Below, piece by piece: positions 6,104 to 13,505 of a stretch of DNA of 15,169 bases; position 1 is the stretch's first letter; each line of letters starts with the position of its first letter. The stretch is taken from positions 1-15,169 of the forward strand of contig JASHQV010000290.1 in NCBI GenBank assembly GCA_030038955.1, in the 5' to 3' direction. The notes beneath the pieces are model-generated. The model was not told where the DNA came from, did no database searches, and saw only the letters and a program-made list of their open reading frames with translations. The DNA is from Solirubrobacteraceae bacterium (lineage in GTDB: Bacteria > Actinomycetota > Thermoleophilia > Solirubrobacterales > Solirubrobacteraceae). A program made the translations under genes and the position numbers.

Positions 6104-7948
6104 ATGTCGCATACCGCGCCGGAGAAACAGCAAGCGACCACCGACCACGCCAAGCTCCGGGCCTGGGTCGAGGAGGTAGCCGCGCTGACGCAGCCCGACG
6201 AGGTCCATTGGTGCGACGGCTCTGCCGAGGAGTACGACCGCCTCGCGCAGCTGCTGATCGATGCGGGCACGTTCACGAAGCTGTCGGACGCCAAGCGTCC
6301 GAACTCGTACGCGTCGTTCAGCGACCCCGGAGACGTCGCCCGGGTGGAGGACCGCACGTTCATCTGCTCCGAGCGCGAGGAGGACGCCGGACCGACCAAC
6401 AACTGGGCCGACCCGAAGGAGATGCGGTCGGTGCTGAGAGGGCTGTTCGAGGGCTCGATGCACGGGCGCACGATGTACGTGGTGCCGTTCAGCATGGGGC
6501 CGCTGGGCTCAGCGATCTCGTACGTCGGCGTGCAGCTCACCGACTCTCCCTACGTGGCGCTGTCGATGCGGATCATGACCCGCATGGGCCAGCCCGCGCT
6601 CGACTGCCTCGGCAGCGACGGCGAGTTCGTGCCCTGCCTGCACTCGGTCGGGATGCCACTCGACCCACCGACCCAGGACGTTCCCTGGCCCTGCAACGCC
6701 GACAACAAGTACATCGTCCACTTCCCGGAGACCCGCGAGATCTGGTCGTTCGGCTCCGGCTACGGCGGCAACGCGCTGCTCGGCAAGAAGTGCCTGGCGT
6801 TGCGGATCGCCTCGGTGATGGCCCGTGACGAGGGGTGGATGGCCGAGCACATGCTGATCCTCAAGCTGACCAGCCCGGAGGGCGAGGTCAAGTACATCAC
6901 CGGCGCCTTCCCCAGCGCCTGCGGCAAGACCAACCTGGCGATGCTGATCCCGACGCTCCCGGACTGGAAGGTGGAGACGGTCGGCGACGACATCGCCTGG
7001 ATGAAGTTCGGCAAGGACGGCCGGCTGTACGCCGTCAACCCCGAGTCGGGCTTCTTCGGGGTTGCGCCGGGAACCGGCGCCCGGACCAACCCGAACGCGA
7101 TCGACACGATCGAGCGCAACACCGTGTTCACCAACTGTGCGCTGACTGACGACGGCGACGTCTGGTGGGAGGGGCTGACCGGCGAGCCGCCCGCGCACGC
7201 CACTGACTGGCGTGGCAACGACTGGACGCCCGACTCGCGCACCCCCGCCGCGCATCCGAACGCGCGCTTCACCGTCCCCGCGGCGCAGTGTCCGAGCATC
7301 GCCGACGAGTGGGAGGACCCGGTGGGGGTGCCGATCGACGCGATGCTGTTCGGCGGTCGCCGCGCCGGCGTCGTGCCGCTGATCTACGAGGCACTCGACT
7401 GGAACCACGGCGTGTTCCTCGGCTCGATCATGTCCTCCGAGAAGACCGCGGCGGCCACCGGGAACCTGGGCGAGCTGCGCTGGGACCCGATGGCGATGCT
7501 GCCGTTCTGCGGCTACCACATGGGCGATTACTGGGCTCACTGGCTGCGGATCGGCAAATCAGATCCCGCCCACCCGCGGAAGCTGCCGAAGATCTTCTAC
7601 GTCAACTGGTTCCGCAAGGGCGCCGACGGCAAGTTCCTGTGGCCGGGCTACGGTGAGAACTCCCGCGTGCTCGCTTGGATCTTCCGGCGCTGCCAGGGCG
7701 AGGCCGAGGCGGTCGAGACCGCGATCGGCCTGCTGCCGGTGGTGGGCGAAGGCGGCATCGACACCGAGGGCCTCGACGTGACCGCCGAGGCGATGCAGCA
7801 GCTGCTGACCGTGGACGCCGACGGCTGGCGTGCGCAGCTGCCCCAGATGCGCGAGCACTACGCGCGCTTCGGCGACAGGCTTCCGGACGAGCTGCACGAG
7901 CAGCTGGACACGCTCGAGCAGCGGCTCGGCCCGGGCGAGTCCGCGTAG
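6104..7948 (+). CDS. pckG: Phosphoenolpyruvate carboxykinase (GTP)
   Basis: Catalyses oxaloacetate + GTP to phosphoenolpyruvate + GDP + CO2, the first committed step of gluconeogenesis from C4 acids; cytosolic. The 614 residues match the usual GTP-PEPCK length of about 600-620. The diagnostic kinase-1a loop FPSACGKTNLAM (269-280) contains the GTP-type reactive Cys273. Next comes the metal site ETVGDDIAWM (291-300), and the C-terminal half carries NWFRKGADGKFLWPGYGENSRVL. It sits 81 bp after maoC on the same strand with no clear terminator between, so it is probably cotranscribed. That links the CoA-ester lyase/hydratase pair to carbohydrate synthesis from C2/C3 substrates (inference). It ends with TAG, and the same frame remains open downstream. 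Confidence 0.97.
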   Translation: MSHTAPEKQQATTDHAKLRAWVEEVAALTQPDEVHWCDGSAEEYDRLAQLLIDAGTFTKLSDAKRPNSYASFSDPGDVARVEDRTFICSEREEDAGPTNNWADPKEMRSVLRGLFEGSMHGRTMYVVPFSMGPLGSAISYVGVQLTDSPYVALSMRIMTRMGQPALDCLGSDGEFVPCLHSVGMPLDPPTQDVPWPCNADNKYIVHFPETREIWSFGSGYGGNALLGKKCLALRIASVMARDEGWMAEHMLILKLTSPEGEVKYITGAFPSACGKTNLAMLIPTLPDWKVETVGDDIAWMKFGKDGRLYAVNPESGFFGVAPGTGARTNPNAIDTIERNTVFTNCALTDDGDVWWEGLTGEPPAHATDWRGNDWTPDSRTPAAHPNARFTVPAAQCPSIADEWEDPVGVPIDAMLFGGRRAGVVPLIYEALDWNHGVFLGSIMSSEKTAAATGNLGELRWDPMAMLPFCGYHMGDYWAHWLRIGKSDPAHPRKLPKIFYVNWFRKGADGKFLWPGYGENSRVLAWIFRRCQGEAEAVETAIGLLPVVGEGGIDTEGLDVTAEAMQQLLTVDADGWRAQLPQMREHYARFGDRLPDELHEQLDTLEQRLGPGESA

Positions 7949-8140
7949 CCCCGCGAGCGAAGTACTCTCGATACTGCACTGGCCCTTCCGTTCGTACCTT
8001 CCGACGCCGGTCTGCTCGTCCTCCAGGCCGGGGTTGTAGCGGCACCGCGCGCCGTCAAGCCGGACGCCTTCATCAGCCGTCTGGCGCGGCGCCTGCACGG
8101 CCCTGGCTGGGCGCTGATCCCGGTCGGCTCGATCGTCGGA
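7949..8140 (+). other. Coding-like open frame upstream of the membrane protein without a standard start
   Basis: The frame of the membrane protein stays open back to the pckG stop. From about 7979 it reads plausibly as protein (ALPFVPSDAGLLVLQAGVV, then VKPDAFISRLARRLHGPGWALIPVG) with G/C-rich third positions. No ATG, GTG or TTG occurs in this frame before 8141; only CTG codons (for example 7979 and 8012) are available. The true gene may begin here with a rare start, or the start may have been lost. Confidence 0.5.
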
Positions 8141-8839
8141 GTGATCTTCCTGATCCGCTACGCGTCGGGCTCCGCCACGTGGCTCACCGACCTCGCGCTG
8201 GTGGCGGTCCCGATCCTGGCGGCCGTCGCCTTAGGCTGGGCGGCTCGTGGCTCGCGCCCGTATCTGGCGGCGCTGGCCGCAGGGCTGTTCGTGCTGGCCT
8301 GGCGGGCTCCGGCGACGCTGCCGGGGGAGGCCGCAGGCGCCGTCCTCAGCGCGCTCAGCTGCGTCACCCTGGGTGTCCTGCTCGGCGCGGTCACCCCGAC
8401 CAGGTGGCTGAAGCTGGGGATCCTCGCGATGTCGGCGGCCGATGTCTGGCTGGTCGCCTCCGACCTGCTGCAGCATCCCAACGACGTGCTCGTCGCGGCC
8501 GCTCCGGGAGCGGGGTTGCCGCAGCTGCAGTCGGAGACGTTCGGCGGGGTCAACATGGGCTACGGGGACATGTTCGTCGCCGCCCTGCTGGGGGCGGCAT
8601 TCGTCGGTCAGCGTCGCGTGCAGCTGACCACGGCGGCGCTGACGCTGGTGCTGGCGGCGATCTTCGACCTGCTGTTCCTAGTCGTCAACGAGCTGCCCGC
8701 CACGGTGCCGGTTGCGCTCGCACTGATGCTCGTGCAGATAGGGTTGGCGGTGCGTGGCAGCGATCGTCAAAGCGCGAGTCGCATGCGGGCGAACCAGGCT
8801 CAGCCGTCGGCGCCGGAGCCGGCGCCCGACGGCACCTAG
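8141..8839 (+). CDS. Polytopic membrane protein, putative presenilin/SPP-like (A22, GxGD) intramembrane aspartyl protease
   Basis: The 232-residue reading has six or seven hydrophobic segments. Three features match GxGD aspartyl proteases of the signal-peptide-peptidase/presenilin clan. SAADVWLVASD places Asp101 in a membrane segment like the YDVFxVF helix of SPP. VNMGYGDMFVAALLGA gives the GxGD motif with Asp143, 42 residues later (about 46 in human SPP). NELPATVPVALAL (from 183) sits where the PAL motif is expected. Such enzymes cleave transmembrane helices within the bilayer. The tail from about 206 is hydrophilic. GTG 8141 is the first standard start, but coding-like sequence continues in frame upstream, so the N-terminus is uncertain. 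It is convergent with the next gene, 18 bp apart. A type IV prepilin peptidase also has GxGD but lacks these other motifs. Activity is inferred. Confidence 0.7.
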   Translation: MIFLIRYASGSATWLTDLALVAVPILAAVALGWAARGSRPYLAALAAGLFVLAWRAPATLPGEAAGAVLSALSCVTLGVLLGAVTPTRWLKLGILAMSAADVWLVASDLLQHPNDVLVAAAPGAGLPQLQSETFGGVNMGYGDMFVAALLGAAFVGQRRVQLTTAALTLVLAAIFDLLFLVVNELPATVPVALALMLVQIGLAVRGSDRQSASRMRANQAQPSAPEPAPDGT

Positions 8840-8857
8840 CGGGCTGCGTCCGGCGGA

Positions 8858-9421
8858 TCAGTGCGAGCCCGGGCCGGTCGAGGCCGGCGGGCGCGCCTCC
8901 TCGGCCAGCGACGTTATCGCCAGCGTGCCGCGGGCAGCCTCCTCCAACACCTCGGTTGCCTCGTCGGCCGAGCGCGCGTACAGCTCCACCAGCAAGTGCA
9001 CGACGATCCGCTCATCGTCGTGCTTGTGGAAGCGCACGTGCGTGAAGAACTCGCGCGTGCCGTGATCGCCGAAGGCGGCATAGGAGAGGGCATCGCTGGC
9101 CTCCGGGCCCGAGCAGGTCTCGACGTCGTCGGCGTCGACCGTGACCGTGCAGGAGGCGACCCACGGGGTGCCGGCGATCATCCGCTCCCAGCGATCGGCC
9201 ACCGGCTCGACGCGGCCGTTATGGAAGCCGAGGTGCGGCTGGTCGTGCATGCACTCGAGGCACTGCACGACAGCCTCCTGCATCTCGTCCACCACCTCCG
9301 CCCGCTCGCCCGTCTCCGGGTCGATCCGGTGGATGCCCTCGTAGTGGACCTGGACCTCGAGGTTCTGGGACCAGCAGCGATAACAGCGCAACCAGCTGCG
9401 AACCTCGGTTGAGCCCTCCAT
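8858..9421 (-). CDS. Zinc-ribbon-containing protein of unknown function
   Basis: A 187-residue soluble protein I do not recognise as a named family. Two CxxC pairs, CYRC (13-16) and CLEC (54-57), are arranged as a zinc ribbon, separated by an acidic stretch with TGERAEVVDEMQEAV. The rest has mixed alpha/beta character, with a segment TREFFTHVRFHKHDDERIVVHLLVELYARSADEATEVLEEAARG ending in a probable helix. No membrane segment or signal peptide is seen. ATG 9421 is chosen because it precedes the first CxxC pair and clears the divergent mobA start by 14 bp; the frame extends further upstream only through mobA. No Shine-Dalgarno is visible. TACACT at 9430-9435 on the minus strand, 8 nt before ATG, would allow a leaderless transcript. 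Confidence 0.75.
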   Translation of the reverse strand: MEGSTEVRSWLRCYRCWSQNLEVQVHYEGIHRIDPETGERAEVVDEMQEAVVQCLECMHDQPHLGFHNGRVEPVADRWERMIAGTPWVASCTVTVDADDVETCSGPEASDALSYAAFGDHGTREFFTHVRFHKHDDERIVVHLLVELYARSADEATEVLEEAARGTLAITSLAEEARPPASTGPGSH

Positions 9422-9435
9422 GTCAAGCGAGTGTA

Positions 9436-10044
9436 GTGGCTGAAAATCCCCCGCCGATCGGGGTTGTCTTGGCCGGCGGTCGCGGCACCAGGATGGGCGG
9501 CTCGAAGCTGACCGTGCCGCTCGGCGGCCGCCCGCTGATCGAGCACCCGCTGCTGGCGCTGCGCCAGGCGCTGGGCGCGGCGGCAGTGATCGCCAAGCCC
9601 GACGTGCTGCTGCCGCCGCTGCCCGGGGTGACGGTGTGGATCGAGCCGGCTGAGCCGCGGCACCCGCTGGTCGGGATCGTCGAGGCGCTGGCACTGGCGG
9701 AGGGTCGCGCCGTGCTCGTCTGCCCGGCCGACCTGCCGTTCGTCACGCCGATCCTGATCGACCGCCTCGCCCGCGCCGACCCGGCGGGCGCGCCGGCCGT
9801 GATCGCCACCGCCGGCGGGCGCACGCAGCCGCTGCTCGGGTGCTACCAGCCGGCCGCCGCAGCGCTGCTGGCGCCGGCCGCCAGGGAGGCCTTGCAGCCG
9901 GCGCAGCGCGCCGTCGCGGCGCTCGATCCGGTGCTGATCGAGGTGACCGACCCCGACGAGCTGTTCAACGTCAACTCCCCCGAGGACCTGCTGATCGCGC
10001 AGGCGATGCTCGCACGTCGCCTCGCCGGCCGCCGGGCGGATTAG
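9436..10044 (+). CDS. mobA: Molybdenum cofactor guanylyltransferase MobA
   Basis: Transfers GMP from GTP to molybdopterin-Mo, giving the guanine dinucleotide form of the cofactor; cytoplasmic. The 202 residues show the nucleotidyltransferase fold: the nucleotide loop VVLAGGRGTRMGGSKL (residues 9-24, with Lys23), the metal-binding region LVCPADLPFVTP, QPLLGCYQPAA, and the MobA-typical ending DELFNVNSPEDLLIAQ. The Mg2+-binding CxADxPF pattern and FNVNxPEDL distinguish it from general sugar-nucleotide transferases. GTG 9436 is preferred over TTG 9409, which would run into the divergent gene. A moaA gene lies 3.5 kb away on the other strand, so cofactor genes are dispersed. It ends inside the left arm of a palindromic element. 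Confidence 0.87.
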   Translation: MAENPPPIGVVLAGGRGTRMGGSKLTVPLGGRPLIEHPLLALRQALGAAAVIAKPDVLLPPLPGVTVWIEPAEPRHPLVGIVEALALAEGRAVLVCPADLPFVTPILIDRLARADPAGAPAVIATAGGRTQPLLGCYQPAAAALLAPAAREALQPAQRAVAALDPVLIEVTDPDELFNVNSPEDLLIAQAMLARRLAGRRAD

Positions 10045-10202
10045 GGGTCGTGGCGGAATTATTTGCGGCTCCGACGCCGTCTGGACGCGCCTGGCAGCCC
10101 CGACTCGCCCTCAGATACGCCGGGTATCCTCGTGGCGAGTCGGGGCTGCCATCCACGCCCAGCCACTCGCCCGATTCCACAACTAATTCCGTCACGACCC
10201 CT
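10043..10202. repeat. Nested palindromic element between convergent mobA and dipZ-like genes
   Basis: The outer arms AGGGGTCGTGGCGGAATTA.. (10043-10065) and ..TAATTCCGTCACGACCCCT (10180-10202) are inverted repeats over 23 bp with three mismatches. Inside are perfect 18-bp arms, TGGCAGCCCCGACTCGCC (10092-10109) and its complement at 10134-10151. Innermost is GATAC/GTATC (10114-10118 and 10124-10128). The whole 160 bp can fold as one long hairpin. Its edges overlap the stop codons of both flanking genes, so it may act as a bidirectional terminator. Its structure also resembles a MITE. Confidence 0.8.
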
Positions 10203-11944
10203 CAGCCGAACGTGAAGTCGTAGGCGCTCACGCCTGGCGGCAGCTCGACCTTGACGACGAAGCGGGCGTCGGCTGGCAGCTTCACGAGGTTGTAGAGGCG
10301 CTGGGCGCGCACCGTGAACCAGCCGCCGGCGCCGACGTCGCTGCCGCGGTACCGCGCCGGGATCGGCGCGCCACCGAGCAGCACCCGACCGCGGCGCGGC
10401 AGGTTGCCGGTCGAGGTCATCACCAGGTACACGTCGCGTGCCTGCACGGCGCCCTCGACGAACGCGTAGCGGCCACCGGCGGGGGTGATCGACTCCGAGC
10501 CGACGCGCCATAGACCACCCAGCGCCCATGCGTCCAGCGCCAGCGTGTGGGGGGCGCTGTAGCTGTGCACGCCCCGCTGGAGCGGTGACACGAAGCCCGC
10601 GCTGCGCTCCGGGTTCAGGTACGTCTCCGGCGTCCCGATTTCACGCGAGGGCAGGATCGCATGGGCGGTCATCGGTGCGGGCAGGTGCTTGGCACCGGCT
10701 GCCGTGAGCAGCGCTCTCACGTCGCGCTCGTCCTCGCCGTAGTTACCCTCGCCGAACTGCGTATGGCGGACGTCGCCGTGGGCGTCGATCAGGTACTCGG
10801 CCGGCCAGTACTCGTTCTGATAGGCGTCCCAGGTTCCGTAGCGGTTGTCCTGCACGACCGGGTAGGTGATCCCGTCGGCATGGATCGCCTGGCGCACGTT
10901 CGAGGCGATCTGCTCGAACGTGAACTCGGGCGTCTCGACGCCGACCACGTCAAGGCCGTAGCGGTGATAGTGCCGGTAAAGACCCTCGACGAACGGCAGC
11001 GTGCGGATGCAGTTGATGCACGTGTAGGTCCAGAAGTCGACCAGCACCACGTGACCCCGCATTGAGGCCAGCGTCAGCGGTCGGTCGCCCGGCGTGTTGA
11101 ACCAGTCCTGCGTGTCCACGAACCCGGGGGCGCGGCCAAGGTCGGGCAGCATCACCTTGGCGCGCTTGGCCGCCAGCACGTAGCGCGACTCCGGTCGCAG
11201 CGAGGCCAGGCGCTTCCGGACGACATTCGAGTTCTCCAGCGCCCGCGTCGGATCGACCAGGATCGCGGGCAGCGACGTGTCCCGCGCGAGCGCGTCCTCG
11301 AAGCGCACATCGAGGTTGAACGCCATCAACACCCCGGTGGCGATCAGCACGCACCCGAGCCCTCGCTCCACCACCGCTCCTCGAGCGAACCTGCGCAACC
11401 AAGCCAGCACCGCGCGCCCACCGAAGCCGTAGAGGAGCATCATCGCGGCGAGCCCGATCGAGTATGCGAAGGCGATCACCACCACCTGTGCGCTCGGTCC
11501 CATCATCGACGCGCTGACCGAGATCACCGCCGCCAGGATCGGACCGGCGCACGGGGCGCACACGAAGCCGAGCGCGCCGCCGACCACCAAGCCGCTCCAG
11601 AAGCCGCTCCCGCGGCGGCGCGGCCCAAACCGCGCGAGCCGGGACAGCGGCGCCTGCACGCGCGCGGCCAGTCCCGGAACCAGCAGCACCACCCCGAAGC
11701 AGATCAGCACGACGATCGCCAGGTTCCGCGCAGTGCCTTTCCCCAGCCCGACTCCGTGCACCAGCTGGGCCAATGCGACGATCGCGACCGTGAACGTGAC
11801 CGCCAGCCCCAGCACGATCCCGAGCGGCCGCCGCCGGCCGCCGACGCCGCTGGCCGACAGCAGCGCGGGCAGCACCGGCAGCACGCAGGGAGTGATCGCG
11901 GTCCCGGCGCCAGCCACCAGCGCGAACAGCATCAGCAGCAGCAT
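10202..11944 (-). CDS. dipZ: DipZ-like fusion: CcdA/DsbD membrane domain plus extracytoplasmic thioredoxin domain
   Basis: A 580-residue protein passing reducing equivalents from cytoplasmic thioredoxin across the membrane to an attached thioredoxin-like domain. The N-terminal CcdA-type domain spans residues 1-215 with about six membrane helices and paired cysteines in TPCVLPVLPALLS (Cys20) and VCAPCAGPIL (Cys129, Cys132). The thioredoxin/TlpA domain lies at about 285-430 with the redox motif FWTYTCINCIRTLP (Cys309, Cys312). The C-terminal region of about 430-580 is the beta-rich, CBM-like domain seen in mycobacterial DipZ. The fold order and CINC motif match DipZ (about 690 aa); this copy is shorter. 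Starts at ATG 11944 or ATG 11932 are both possible. Roles in cytochrome c maturation or oxidative protein folding are inferred from the family. It is isolated, with no ccs genes beside it. Confidence 0.9.
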   Translation of the reverse strand: MLLLMLFALVAGAGTAITPCVLPVLPALLSASGVGGRRRPLGIVLGLAVTFTVAIVALAQLVHGVGLGKGTARNLAIVVLICFGVVLLVPGLAARVQAPLSRLARFGPRRRGSGFWSGLVVGGALGFVCAPCAGPILAAVISVSASMMGPSAQVVVIAFAYSIGLAAMMLLYGFGGRAVLAWLRRFARGAVVERGLGCVLIATGVLMAFNLDVRFEDALARDTSLPAILVDPTRALENSNVVRKRLASLRPESRYVLAAKRAKVMLPDLGRAPGFVDTQDWFNTPGDRPLTLASMRGHVVLVDFWTYTCINCIRTLPFVEGLYRHYHRYGLDVVGVETPEFTFEQIASNVRQAIHADGITYPVVQDNRYGTWDAYQNEYWPAEYLIDAHGDVRHTQFGEGNYGEDERDVRALLTAAGAKHLPAPMTAHAILPSREIGTPETYLNPERSAGFVSPLQRGVHSYSAPHTLALDAWALGGLWRVGSESITPAGGRYAFVEGAVQARDVYLVMTSTGNLPRRGRVLLGGAPIPARYRGSDVGAGGWFTVRAQRLYNLVKLPADARFVVKVELPPGVSAYDFTFG

Positions 11945-12032
11945 GCTGCCCCAGATTGTGGCGCCCTCGAGGTTGCGCGCCAGTTATGAGCTTCCCGCGC
12001 GTCGAATATCGACTGACAGTCCAACGAACTTC

Positions 12033-12060
12033 GACCCGCGGAGGTCTTGAGCCTCCGGTC
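12033..12060 (-). terminator. Candidate terminator hairpin after the GH5 gene
   Basis: On the minus strand GACCGGAGG pairs with CCTCC..GGGTC (bulged) around the loop CTCAAGA, starting 14 nt after the GH5 stop. There is no T-tract; this is weak evidence. The surrounding 130-bp gap (11945-12074) otherwise shows only a short palindrome, GTCGA-ATA-TCGAC (12001-12013), and no convincing promoter. Confidence 0.3.
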
Positions 12061-12074
12061 GGCCGCGGTCCGAG

Positions 12075-13394
12075 TCAGGAGCCCGACGCGAACAGCGCCC
12101 GCGGCGCTGCCGCCGTGTTTTGCTTGAAGTAGCTCATCACCAAGCTGCCGGCCCCCTGACCCAGGCTCTGAGCGTTGCAGCCGTAGTCCGAGCTCATCGA
12201 GTTGGGCACCTCCAGCGACGCAGCGTCGGTCGGAAAGTCGCCGTAGTTGCCGTCGTGCACGACCGCGCCGGGCTCGGCCTGCGCCAGCGAGCCGTACTGC
12301 AGCGACCACGCCTCGATCCCGACGCTCTCGCGCTTCCAGTAGGCGAGATACGCCGGCGCGGAGGTGTACGCGTCCCCGTAGCACTCCCAAGGTCGATCGA
12401 GCGCCGCGTACTGCGCCCACTCTCCGTCGACGAGTGCGATCCCCCTGGCGGCCAGCTTGCCGACCGCATACCAGGTCGCCGGCTCGTTGAGGCGGAGCTT
12501 GTGGAACGAGTACATGAGGTTGCTGCCGCTGAGCAGATGGCCGGGAAGGTCCGCGGTGTGCGAGGTCTCGTAGGCTGACTCCACCCAGATCACATTGCCG
12601 GCGTGGAACCGCTTGCGAATGTCGGTGACCAGCGACTGCATGCCGATGTAGTGCACGCCGCTGACCGTCCCGCCCCGCTTCCACAGCCTCCAGATGCGGG
12701 CGTTGCCAAGCGGCCGCCCGCTGCGTGTCCGCTTCAGCCGCGGCTCGTTGAACAGATCGAAGATCACCGGCGATCTGCGGTAGTTGACGCTCATGTAGTC
12801 CCAGAACGCGACCGTGGTGCTGGTCGGGTCGGGCTGTCCTCCCGTGAACCACGTGTTGTCGTTGACGATCGGGATCTCGTGGTAGGAGAGGATCCGGCAG
12901 ATGATCCGGCTGAGGTAGTCCGCGAACGGGCGGTCGTAGCCGTATCCGGGAGTTGGCTGGCCGAGCAGGTCGCTCTCGCTGACCTGTAGCCGCAGCGAGT
13001 TGACGTGCCAGGCGGCGTGTGCGGCGTCGATCTGCGCGTCGGTGGATGCCTCCGCGGCGGCGTAGTCGCGCTCCTCCGGGCCTCCGACGATCGAGATTCC
13101 CTCGGGCACGATCACGTTTCCGTCGGTGTCCTTCAGTCGCCGTCCCACGACCTTCAACCTGTCCTTGGGATCGCGCTTGCGCGAGACGCCGCAGCTGGCG
13201 GCAGGATCGATCAGGCTGTGGGCGCGGGCGGCTCGTGCCCGCTGCCGCGAGCGGGCTGCGGTGGCCTTTGCGCGCGGGTGCGTGCTGACGGCGGTGGTCG
13301 CGCGCGGATCCGTGCTGGCAGTCGCGACCGTCACCGTCGCCCCGAGTGTCGTTGCGGCCACGATCGTCGCGACCGCCGGGAGCACCACGCGCAT
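12075..13394 (-). CDS. Secreted glycoside hydrolase family 5 (cellulase-like) protein
   Basis: A retaining glycosidase acting outside the cell on a beta-linked polysaccharide such as cellulose or mannan. The 439 residues begin with a signal peptide (MRVVLPAVATIVAATTLGAT, then VTVATA). A basic Ala/Arg/Thr low-complexity linker follows (about 28-62), then a GH5 TIM barrel. Catalytic features: acid/base Glu217 in FDLFNEP, SFHKL at 296-300, and nucleophile Glu325 in LVDGEWAQY. NGNxIVPxGIS-like KDTDGNVIVPEGISIVGG (88-105) is the usual GH5 beta-1 entry. ATG 13394 is favoured by GGGAAGG about 8 nt upstream; ATG 13421 and GTG 13475 are alternatives without such a site. No CBM is seen. Substrate is unassigned; endoglycosylceramidase or glucanase are possibilities. 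Confidence 0.85.
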   Translation of the reverse strand: MRVVLPAVATIVAATTLGATVTVATASTDPRATTAVSTHPRAKATAARSRQRARAARAHSLIDPAASCGVSRKRDPKDRLKVVGRRLKDTDGNVIVPEGISIVGGPEERDYAAAEASTDAQIDAAHAAWHVNSLRLQVSESDLLGQPTPGYGYDRPFADYLSRIICRILSYHEIPIVNDNTWFTGGQPDPTSTTVAFWDYMSVNYRRSPVIFDLFNEPRLKRTRSGRPLGNARIWRLWKRGGTVSGVHYIGMQSLVTDIRKRFHAGNVIWVESAYETSHTADLPGHLLSGSNLMYSFHKLRLNEPATWYAVGKLAARGIALVDGEWAQYAALDRPWECYGDAYTSAPAYLAYWKRESVGIEAWSLQYGSLAQAEPGAVVHDGNYGDFPTDAASLEVPNSMSSDYGCNAQSLGQGAGSLVMSYFKQNTAAAPRALFASGS

Positions 13395-13441
13395 ACGCCG
13401 TACCTTCCCGTCGCCTCCCATCAGGGCTGAAGTCTCGCACG

Positions 13442-13470
13442 CCAGCAGCCCTTCCTCCAAGGGGAGCTGG
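13442..13470 (-). terminator. Candidate terminator hairpin after moaA
   Basis: On the minus strand CCAGC-TC-CCCTT, loop GGAGG, AAGGG-CT-GCTGG: two 5-bp stems separated by a symmetric 2x2 internal loop. It starts about 35 nt after the moaA stop and before the GH5 start. No T-tract follows, so it is assigned by position. Confidence 0.45.
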
Positions 13471-13505
13471 TGCACGCGGCTCCGGCGGCGGTTGTCCGGG
13501 TCCTA

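Noticed and set aside
7675..9045. 456-codon plus-strand frame overlapping pckG and the membrane protein
   Set aside because: Arg/Gly/Ala-rich shadow frame; pckG and the membrane protein carry the recognisable motifs in the other frame.
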